Assembly (NCBI GenBank): GCA_019113175.1
Contig: DXHY01000001.1
Span: forward strand, 57,901-121,900
Source: Candidatus Eisenbergiella stercoravium
GTDB taxonomy: Bacteria; Bacillota; Clostridia; Lachnospirales; Lachnospiraceae
Length of the DNA stretch: 64,000 bases
Direction of reading: 5' to 3'
Shown here: piece by piece, positions 50,556-56,685 of the stretch
Position numbering within the stretch: the first letter of the stretch is position 1
How the letters are laid out: every line of letters starts with the position of its first letter
The notes under the pieces: generated by a model
Told to the model about the DNA's origin: nothing
The model's database searches: none
Seen by the model: only the letters and a program-made list of their open reading frames with translations
Translations under genes and position numbers: made by a program

Positions 50556-50624
50556 ATTATATTGGCGTTCTTTTTTTATGTAAAATACCTGTTTTTTATC
50601 ATTTTCCATACGTGAAACGCATGG
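50556..50624 (-). promoter_or_regulatory. Redox-island promoter with upstream palindrome
   Basis: On the minus strand TTTACA (50579-50584), a 17-base spacer and consensus TATAAT (50556-50561) form a strong promoter. About 22 bases above the -35, CCATACGT-GAA-ACGCATGG (50606-50624) is an inverted repeat with one mismatch. That is the position expected for a LysR-type activator site. Confidence 0.7.
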
Positions 50625-50704
50625 ATTTCCTTTTGGCCGGATACCCCGGGTTAATTAAAATGGTAAATGCGCAGATACCGTCTCCCGTCCGGCTGACTCA
50701 CATG

Positions 50705-50732
50705 AAAAAACAGCCAGCAACTGCTGACTGCC
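50705..50732 (-). terminator. Terminator of the LysR gene
   Basis: On the minus strand arms CAGTCAGCA and TGCTGGCTG (one mismatch) are followed by six T residues, about 80 bases past the stop. Confidence 0.8.
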
Positions 50733-50810
50733 CTTTAGAGATATGTATGAATTTTTCTGCGCGGTCTGTCCGCAGACACAGCGGTAAAAACAAAAAACAG
50801 GTCCACCGCT

Positions 50811-51698
50811 CTACTCCATTTTTGGCCGAAGCATATTGATTTCCTGAATAAAAAGAGAGACGGCCGGAGAAAACAGGCGATTCTTTTTCCAGATCAGCAC
50901 ACTGTGCGTCGTGTGTTCCGGAGTAACAGGAATAAATTGCAGATCAGGACTGCTGTGAATGGCAAGCGCACCGTCCAGGCAGAATGCGCATCCCAGTCCC
51001 TGCTCCACCAGGAGGACCGCATTGGACAGCAGCGTATAACTCAGTGGAATGTGCAGATCTTTTTCCTCACATTTCATCCAGTTTAATATCTCCGCCCGCA
51101 CCTTCTCCCTCGATGGTAAAATTAGCGGATATTGAGTGATTTCCTCTGTCGGAACGGACTTTCTGCCTGCCAGCGGATGGTCCTTTCGCATCAGAACCCC
51201 CCAGGTCTCTTTCTGCGGAAGGCGTACAAAATCGTACTTTTCAGTATCAACCGGCTCCAGCAGCAATCCCACATCTACCAGTCCCTTATCAAGATTATCT
51301 TTCACATAGTCCGCCATCTCATTATAAAGCCGGAAACGGACCAGGGGATATTTATCTGAAAATTCCTTAATCAGCCTGGCAAACCGCCGGCTCCCCACCG
51401 CTTCTGTGGCTCCAACTGAAATCAGCCCGCTGATATCAACGTTTCGTTCTACAAAGCTCTGTTCCAGCCGGTCTGCCAGTTCCACGATCTCTTCTGCTCT
51501 TTGTCGGAAAAAGATTCCGTCATCGGTCAGCGTGAGTCCCTTTTTCCCCCTTATCATCAGCGTAGTGCCAAGTTCTCTTTCCAGATCCATGATCTGGCGG
51601 CTCAGCGAGGGCTGTGTGATATGCAGGATATCTGCTGCTTTTGTAATGTTTTCTTCCTCTGCAGCAGTTAAAAAATAACGGAGAGTACGAAGTTCCAT
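50811..51698 (-). CDS. LysR-family transcriptional regulator
   Basis: The 295-residue protein has the standard N-terminal winged helix (LRYFLTAAEEENITKAADILHITQPSLSRQIMDLERELG) and an effector domain starting near residue 90 (GLISVGATEAVGS). It is a good candidate to activate the redox island directly downstream on the same strand, where a palindrome precedes the promoter. GGGAGGG lies seven bases before the ATG. A transcription terminator separates it from the island. Confidence 0.93.
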   Translation of the reverse strand: MELRTLRYFLTAAEEENITKAADILHITQPSLSRQIMDLERELGTTLMIRGKKGLTLTDDGIFFRQRAEEIVELADRLEQSFVERNVDISGLISVGATEAVGSRRFARLIKEFSDKYPLVRFRLYNEMADYVKDNLDKGLVDVGLLLEPVDTEKYDFVRLPQKETWGVLMRKDHPLAGRKSVPTEEITQYPLILPSREKVRAEILNWMKCEEKDLHIPLSYTLLSNAVLLVEQGLGCAFCLDGALAIHSSPDLQFIPVTPEHTTHSVLIWKKNRLFSPAVSLFIQEINMLRPKME

Positions 51699-52073
51699 GC
51701 CTATTCCCTCCCTGAGAATTGGATTATGAACATTTTATCACAGGGACGGCATTTCAGCCAACGTTTTTCGTTTTACCCGTTTCCATATAATCCGCAGGGA
51801 AGTGTCAGAAGTTCTGCCGACAGAAAAGTTTTACATACCAATATGATTTCCGAAACGTGACAGGTACGCCCATTTGGTTGTGATGACGCTGATTCTCAGA
51901 TCCTTTGCCGGATTTGCCAATTCCTCATTTTATTTCAAATTTACAATGATAACTTTTTGACAAATCGAGATATAAAGTTCCAAACAGCCTTTTATCTGCA
52001 CCTTTTTCATGCTATACTGATCCATAGCAAAAATTCCATGCTGCCCCGACGGTGGCCGAAAAGGAGGACGCAA
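51699..52073. other. Divergent gap between LysR and niaR (375 bases)
   Basis: The gap contains a scrap of a GntR gene (51865-51912) and a possible -10 TATACT at 52013-52018 for niaR with a weak -35. No clear LysR promoter or further gene was identified. The first 150 bases are A/T-rich and featureless. Confidence 0.5.
51865..51912 (-). pseudogene. Fragment of a YtrA-type GntR regulator gene
   Basis: On the minus strand this scrap reads PAKDLRISVITTKWAY. It matches NLAKDLRISVITTKRAY of the complete regulator at 38115-38489, and the DNA is nearly identical over about 44 bases. Nothing else of the gene remains. It is debris from a lost paralogue or a duplicated segment. Confidence 0.65.
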
Positions 52074-52589
52074 ATGGACGGACAGACGCGCAGAGAACAG
52101 ATCTTAAAAATGCTTGAAGAAAGTGAACAGCCCATATCAGGTTCCACGCTGGCGCATCAGCTGGGCGTCAGCCGCCAGATCATCGTTTCGGATATCGCCC
52201 TGCTGCGTGCCGCAAACCGGGACATCATGTCTACCGCCAGGGGATATCTGCTTTACTCTCCGCCAGTTCCCCGCCACAGCCGCTGTTTCATGGTCTCTCA
52301 TACGGATGAACAGATCGAGGATGAGATGAATACCATTGTGGATCTGGGCGGAAGGGTACTGGATGTTCTGATCCCGCACCCCATATACGGAACCATCCGG
52401 GCGGATCTGGTACTCTCCTGCCGTCAGGATGTTGCCGCATTTATGAAGCGGCTTCAGACCTGTCATACGAAGCCGCTCTGCACACTGACGGACGGCGTTC
52501 ATTATCATACCGTGGAAGCGGCGGATGAAAAACTTCTGGATTCCATCGAAAAAGCGCTTTTTTCCAAAAAATACTTGCTCACGTCCTGA
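52074..52589 (+). CDS. niaR: NiaR-type niacin-responsive transcriptional repressor
   Basis: The 171-residue protein has an N-terminal HTH_11 domain (RREQILKMLEESEQPISGSTLAHQLGVSRQIIVSDIALLR) and a C-terminal 3H domain with conserved histidines (MVSHTDEQ, DVLIPHPIYGTIRADL, DGVHYHTVEA). This pair defines NiaR (YrxA), which represses NAD biosynthesis and niacin uptake genes when nicotinic acid binds. AAGGAGG stands six bases before the ATG. The adjacent membrane protein gene carries a matching palindrome upstream. Confidence 0.9.
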   Translation: MDGQTRREQILKMLEESEQPISGSTLAHQLGVSRQIIVSDIALLRAANRDIMSTARGYLLYSPPVPRHSRCFMVSHTDEQIEDEMNTIVDLGGRVLDVLIPHPIYGTIRADLVLSCRQDVAAFMKRLQTCHTKPLCTLTDGVHYHTVEAADEKLLDSIEKALFSKKYLLTS

Positions 52590-52636
52590 TGATATGATAT
52601 GTTTTGCTGTAATGTGACAAGACACCTGTCATGTCA
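52575..52636 (+). promoter_or_regulatory. Promoter and NiaR-type operator of the EIIC-like gene
   Basis: TTGCTC (52575-52580), a 17-base spacer and TATGTT (52598-52603) precede a 22-base inverted repeat at 52615-52636. Its arms are TGACAAGACA and TGTCATGTCA, with one mismatch. The repeat covers the expected transcription start, a classic repressor position, next to the niaR gene. Confidence 0.75.
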
Positions 52637-52661
52637 TACTAATTACAGAATGGGGATTATC

Positions 52662-53729
52662 ATGGAAAAAGTGAAAAAACTGTGCAACCGGATTTTTATC
52701 GAAGGGCTTTCCGGAATGGCCCAGGGACTCTTTGCCACGCTTCTGGTGGGAACCATACTGGAGCAGATCGGCGGTCTCATCGGAGGAGCCGCAGGAGGAT
52801 ATCTTATTGTCATAGCCACAGTAGCCAAGAAGCTGACCGGTGCGGGGATCGGCATGGGCGTTGCGGCTCGTTTCAGGCAGGGAGCTCTCGTGTCCGTTTC
52901 TGCTGCTGCAGCGGGCATGATCGGAGCTTACGCAAAAGAAATCACCGCCGGAGAACTGCTTGCGGACGGAGTGTTTACACTGGCCGGCGTAGGGGAACCT
53001 CTCGGAGCCTTCGTGGCTGCCTACCTGGCAGTGGAACTGGGAGGGCTGGTTGCCGGAAAAACCAGGGTGGATATTCTGGTGACACCGATTACCACCCTAT
53101 GTGTGGGCGCGGCAGCCGGACTTTCTGTCGGCGTTCCGATTTCCGCCTTTATGACCCGGATTGGAGAGCTGATCAACTGGGGAGCCGTCCAGCAGCCTTT
53201 CTGGGCCGGAATCATTGTATCCGTTCTCATGGGAATCGCTCTGACGCTGCCCATCAGCTCGGCGGCCATCGGGATTTCCCTGAACCTGAGCGGTATCGCC
53301 GCCGGAGCCGCAGCGGTGGGCTGCGCTTCCAATATGATCGGCTTTGCCGTCGCTTCCTTCCGTGAGAACGGCATCGGCGGCCTTGCTGCTCAGGGACTTG
53401 GTACCTCTATGCTGCAGATGCCAAATATTATCCGCAGGCCGGTCATCTGGCTTCCCGCCATTATAACAAGCGCCATACTGGGTCCGATTTCCACCTGTCT
53501 TCTTGCCATGCCGAACAACGCTACAGGCTCCGGCATGGGAACCTGCGGTCTGGTGGGGCAGATCATGGCGTTTCAGACCATGACCCAGGACGGATATTCT
53601 GTCCCTTATGCCCTGATTCTGATCCTTTTCATGCATATCCTGCTGCCCGGACTGCTTTCATTCGTGATTTCTGAATTTATGCGTAAGCGCGGATGGATCA
53701 GGCCGGAATACATGAAGCTGGACATCTGA
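52662..53729 (+). CDS. Stand-alone PTS EIIC-like membrane protein (PTS_EIIC_2)
   Basis: The 355-residue protein is almost all membrane helices with Gly/Ala-rich stretches (GLFATLLVGTILEQIGGLIGGAAGG, ISLNLSGIAAGAAAVGCASNMIGFAVAS, NNATGSGMGTCGLVGQI). It matches the orphan PTS IIC family lacking EIIA/EIIB. No PTS phosphorylation partners are nearby. Sitting behind a NiaR-type operator, it may transport niacin or a NAD precursor instead of a sugar. The start at 52662 has GGGG seven bases upstream. Confidence 0.8.
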   Translation: MEKVKKLCNRIFIEGLSGMAQGLFATLLVGTILEQIGGLIGGAAGGYLIVIATVAKKLTGAGIGMGVAARFRQGALVSVSAAAAGMIGAYAKEITAGELLADGVFTLAGVGEPLGAFVAAYLAVELGGLVAGKTRVDILVTPITTLCVGAAAGLSVGVPISAFMTRIGELINWGAVQQPFWAGIIVSVLMGIALTLPISSAAIGISLNLSGIAAGAAAVGCASNMIGFAVASFRENGIGGLAAQGLGTSMLQMPNIIRRPVIWLPAIITSAILGPISTCLLAMPNNATGSGMGTCGLVGQIMAFQTMTQDGYSVPYALILILFMHILLPGLLSFVISEFMRKRGWIRPEYMKLDI

Positions 53730-53789
53730 GCAGGCACAGGCGCAGATGAATTTCCCGCCGCGGATGCAAATTTCTCCTCACGCTTCCCT

Positions 53790-54206
53790 CTATTCTGCGT
53801 CATCAGCGGCCCATGCCTCAGCCAGCTTCTCCAGGAGCGGATAAAGCCGCTCCTTTTCCTCCCTGGTCAGGATTCCGAACAGCTCATCCGCCATCCTCTC
53901 CCTTTCCTGCCTGGCTTCCACCGCCGCCTGCTCTCCCACCGGCGTCAGCAGGATGTCCAGGTTTCTCCGGTCCGAAGCGCTGACCTCGCGGCGGATCAGG
54001 CCGCTTTTTTCCATGTTTTCCAGCTGCTCGCTTAAGGTAGCCGCCCGACGCTCCAGAATCCCGGTCAGCTCCTTCTGGCTCACGCTCCCTTTTTCCTGAA
54101 GCAGAATCAGAATCCTGCCCTGCCCGCGGAACCTCCTTTTTCTGTGGTACTGGATATGCGCGCATTTTCGGAATTTATTCAAAAGCATCAGATTTGTGAT
54201 TTCCAT
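53790..54206 (-). CDS. MarR-family transcriptional regulator
   Basis: The 138-residue regulator has a MarR winged helix: RGQGRILILLQEKGSVSQKELTGIL, then SEQLENMEKSGLIRREVSASDRRNLDILLTPVGEQAA with the wing motif SASDRRN. The C-terminal helix (EEKERLYPLLEKLAEAWA) dimerises. The start at 54206 is five bases after GGGGG. Two copies of an operator-like sequence flank its promoter. It reads toward the EIIC gene and stops 60 bases from it. Confidence 0.92.
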   Translation of the reverse strand: MEITNLMLLNKFRKCAHIQYHRKRRFRGQGRILILLQEKGSVSQKELTGILERRAATLSEQLENMEKSGLIRREVSASDRRNLDILLTPVGEQAAVEARQERERMADELFGILTREEKERLYPLLEKLAEAWAADDAE

Positions 54207-54250
54207 CTTTACCCCCATATCAAAACGCCTTTTGCGGACAGTCCTGGTCA

Positions 54251-54324
54251 AATAATCAGGGACCTTAACATTTCTTTTTTCAGTTTATGTCGTCGTATAA
54301 AAAATGTCAAGGGACCTGATTATT
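54251..54324 (-). promoter_or_regulatory. MarR promoter flanked by two inverted operator copies
   Basis: On the minus strand TTGACA (54305-54310) and TAAACT (54282-54287) are 17 bases apart. A 23-base sequence at 54251-54273 recurs inverted at 54302-54324 with three mismatches. Each copy has a near-palindromic core (TNAGG-N2-CCTNA). One overlaps the -35 and the other follows the start region, fitting autorepression. Confidence 0.8.
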
Positions 54325-54373
54325 CTGTGGAAGTCCAGATTGATCTGTGATAAAATCAATTATTGTTCCGTCA

Positions 54374-54480
54374 GGTGAGCTGAGCGCATTTTCCGCGCTG
54401 TCCCTGTAAAAGGCGTGCGCCGGATGCAGCTGCCGTCAGGCAATCTTTAATTGCCTGCGCGCTGGGTACGCATCCTCACC
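54374..54480 (+). other. Possible structured RNA or hairpin cluster before the GNAT gene
   Basis: Nested complementary segments occur in 107 bases. GGTGA/TCACC closes the unit (54374-54480). Inside lie AGCGC/GCGCT (54383-54399), GGCG-TG-CGCC (54412-54421) and GGATGC/GCATCC (54422-54475). The last encloses CAGGCAAT/ATTGCCTG (54437-54457). This resembles a multi-branch riboswitch-like fold, but I recognise no known class. Strand is assumed from the downstream gene. Confidence 0.4.
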
Positions 54481-54525
54481 AGAGCTGGAATCTGTATGGA
54501 AAACTCGAAGGAAAGGACAACCGCC

Positions 54526-55134
54526 ATGGATTTTGAGATACGAAAATGCGGCAGAGAAGACATCGATACCATCGTCGGGCTGATTCAGGCCGTCTATGAA
54601 CAGATGGAGCAGAAGGAATGGTTTGCCGCAGATAACAGTGAATATACAAGGAAGGTTCTTGCCGAAGGCCGGGGAACGGCCTGGATGGCTGTGGAAAAAG
54701 AAAGCAGACAGCCCGCGGGCGTCTTCATGGCCGCCATCCCTTCCGTCCCTGGCGAAGGGATTCCCGGGCAGGGGGCAGACGGGATTTCTGAGGCGGGGGC
54801 GGAAGGAATTTCTGTGCCCGAAAACACGCAGGATGACTATGAGGAAAACCTTGGCCGTGACATCGGCCTTCCGGAATCGGAGCTTGGAAAGGTGGCCCAT
54901 ATGGACTCCGCCGCCGTCCTTCCCGCCTTCCGCGGGTTTCATCTGCAGCGGCGGCTGATGAAGACCGCCGAAGAAGAGCTTCGAAAAGAGGGCTTCCGTT
55001 ATCTGTGCTGTACCGTCCATCCGGATAATGAAAGCAGTCTGCGGAGCGTTCTTTCTCAGGGCTACCGGATCGCAAAAACCTGCGAAAAGTACGGAGGCTC
55101 TCCCCGGCACATCCTGGTCAGGGAACTGGAATAG
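54526..55134 (+). CDS. GNAT family N-acetyltransferase
   Basis: 202 residues with the GNAT fold: FEIRKCGREDIDTIVGLIQAVYEQM at the start, HMDSAAVLPAFRGFHLQRRLMKTAEEELR as the acetyl-CoA motif (R/Q-x-x-G-x-G/A analogue), and CCTVHPDNESSLRSVLSQGYRIAKT at the end. A Gly/Glu-rich low-complexity insert of about 35 residues (from VPGEGIPGQ to LGRDIGLPE) interrupts the middle and is not typical. AAAGGA lies at fair spacing before the ATG. The acceptor is unknown. Confidence 0.85.
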   Translation: MDFEIRKCGREDIDTIVGLIQAVYEQMEQKEWFAADNSEYTRKVLAEGRGTAWMAVEKESRQPAGVFMAAIPSVPGEGIPGQGADGISEAGAEGISVPENTQDDYEENLGRDIGLPESELGKVAHMDSAAVLPAFRGFHLQRRLMKTAEEELRKEGFRYLCCTVHPDNESSLRSVLSQGYRIAKTCEKYGGSPRHILVRELE

Positions 55135-55213
55135 CCCCAAATATAGGCCCAGTCAGAATTTTCACCAGTGGCAGAACCGGAAAGCATCCGTCCTGTCGGA
55201 AAGGATTTTCATC

Positions 55214-55933
55214 ATGAAAGGAATGGGAACCATCATCAACGTGGCTGCCGTTCTGCTTGGCGGCGGAATCGGCATGCTGTTAAAGGGCGGCCTCAGGGAA
55301 CGCTATCAGCAGATCCTGATGCAGGCGCTGGGTGTATGCACGCTTTTCATAGGTCTTTCCGGAACCCTTCAGGCCATGCTTCAGATCAACGGAGATTCCC
55401 TGGAAACCGGAGGAAGCATGCTTCTGATCGCTTCCCTTGTCGCAGGAAGCGTGCTGGGAGAATGGATTGATATTGAAAAATGGATGGAGCGCTTCGGCAT
55501 ATGGCTGCGGAAAATCTTCGGCGGCAGAAACGACAGCCAGTTCGTGGAAGGCTTTGTTTCCGCCTCCCTGGTCATCTGCATCGGCGCCATGGCCATCGTG
55601 GGCGCTCTGGAGGACGGACTGCGCGGAGATCCCTCCATGCTGATCGCCAAGGCGGTTCTGGACGGCGTAATCGTTCTGGTCTTTGCCTCCGCTTATGGGA
55701 AGGGCACGCTTTTCTCCGCGCTTCCCGTGGGACTCTGGCAGGGAAGCATCACCCTGTTCGCCGGATTTCTGGAGCCGCTTCTTACAGACAGCGCCATTTC
55801 CAACATTTCCTTTGTGGGAAACGTACTGATTTTCTGCGTGGGCGTCAATCTCGCCTTTGGGAAAAAATTCCGGGTGGGCAACATGCTCCCCGCGCTTCTG
55901 CTTGCCCCTGTTCTGGGGACTTTTTGGGGCTGA
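55214..55933 (+). CDS. DUF554 family membrane protein
   Basis: The 239-residue protein matches the DUF554 (YdfK-like) family: GTIINVAAVLLGGGIGMLLKGGL start, GSVLGEWIDIEKWMERFG, VICIGAMAIVGALEDGLRGD, and a C-terminal hydrophobic run with NVLIFCVGVNLAFGKKFRVGNMLPAL. About seven helices. The biological role is not established. AAAGGA is eight bases from the ATG at 55214. It is 80 bases downstream of the GNAT gene and convergent with the PPOX gene. Confidence 0.9.
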   Translation: MKGMGTIINVAAVLLGGGIGMLLKGGLRERYQQILMQALGVCTLFIGLSGTLQAMLQINGDSLETGGSMLLIASLVAGSVLGEWIDIEKWMERFGIWLRKIFGGRNDSQFVEGFVSASLVICIGAMAIVGALEDGLRGDPSMLIAKAVLDGVIVLVFASAYGKGTLFSALPVGLWQGSITLFAGFLEPLLTDSAISNISFVGNVLIFCVGVNLAFGKKFRVGNMLPALLLAPVLGTFWG

Positions 55934-55948
55934 GCGTTTCAGTATGCC

Positions 55949-56473
55949 CTACGGCTCAGGCTTTCTGCTGCGCACCAGCTCGATGGCTTCCTTTCCGCTC
56001 ATGTGTTCTACGGTGAGCTCCAGCATGCACAGAACAGAATATTCCCTCTCGATCGCCGCTTTTCTGGACTCAGCGCTCTCTTCCGGGGAATACTTCGCGG
56101 CCAGCTTTTCAATGGCGCTTCTGATCTCTTCCTCCTCTTCCAGGATCCGCATCCTCCCGAATGCGATCACACTTCGGAAATAAGTGGTAAATTCCTCCGG
56201 CACAATTTCATCCTGATCGATTACGCAGAAGGACGCTTTTTCCTCCCTCCGGATGGCGTCCAGCTTGTGTCCCGTTCTGGCACAGTGAAAAAAGATCCTG
56301 CCGTTCTCATAAACATAACTCAGCGGCACAGCATAGGGATAGCCCCCATCTCCCATCAGGGCGAGGACGCCTGAAGTCTGACGCCTCAGCACCGCTTCGC
56401 ATTCCTGTGTGGAAAGGGTCTGTTTTTTCCTGCGCATGGGACGAAAGTCCATCTGCTCTGTATGTCCGTTCAT
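55949..56473 (-). CDS. Pyridoxamine 5'-phosphate oxidase-like flavoprotein (NimA-like)
   Basis: The 174-residue protein belongs to the PPOX/split-barrel family close to NimA: RRKKQTLSTQECEAVLRRQTSGVLALMGDGGYPYAVPLSYVYENGRIFFHCARTG is the standard first half, condensed here to its motifs. KLDAIRREEKASFCVID and YFRSVIAFGRMRILE follow. NimA relatives bind FMN or haem and reduce nitroimidazoles or other small compounds. The start at 56473 follows AAAGGAG; a GCCGCC hairpin abuts that site. Confidence 0.88.
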   Translation of the reverse strand: MNGHTEQMDFRPMRRKKQTLSTQECEAVLRRQTSGVLALMGDGGYPYAVPLSYVYENGRIFFHCARTGHKLDAIRREEKASFCVIDQDEIVPEEFTTYFRSVIAFGRMRILEEEEEIRSAIEKLAAKYSPEESAESRKAAIEREYSVLCMLELTVEHMSGKEAIELVRSRKPEP

Positions 56474-56502
56474 TCTCTCTCCTTTCGCCGCCGGCGGGCG
56501 GC
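56474..56502 (-). repeat. GCCGCC leader hairpin (copy 6), before the PPOX gene
   Basis: On the minus strand GCCGCC-CGCC-GGCGGC (56487-56502) is followed at once by GAAAGGAGAGAG and the ATG. This is the same stem in the same place as in the leaders at 6234, 10628 and 60196. Confidence 0.7.
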
Positions 56503-56685
56503 ACCCAAGCATGGAAAATACGATAAAATAGAAACGTCCCGTCTCCATTCCTTCTCCGGCAGTACGGAAACTTCCCTTTTTCTGTACTGCCAGGAACCCT
56601 TGCAGCGTTACCGGACTGACCTGCAGTCATGTCCGTCCGGCTCGCTGCCTGCGGGAATGAAGCGGGACGCTGCCAGTGGGCAGAT

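Larger units (their letters stand above)
50497..50810. other. Regulatory gap of 314 bases
   Basis: Between the flavin reductase and LysR genes lie the reductase promoter, a 19-base palindrome and the LysR terminator (listed separately). Nothing that looks like a gene or structured RNA was seen in the remainder. Confidence 0.6.

Noticed and set aside
54361..54480. M-box (magnesium) riboswitch because of GTCAGGTGAG
   Set aside because: Only a short motif agrees; the following conserved segments of M-box RNAs are absent.
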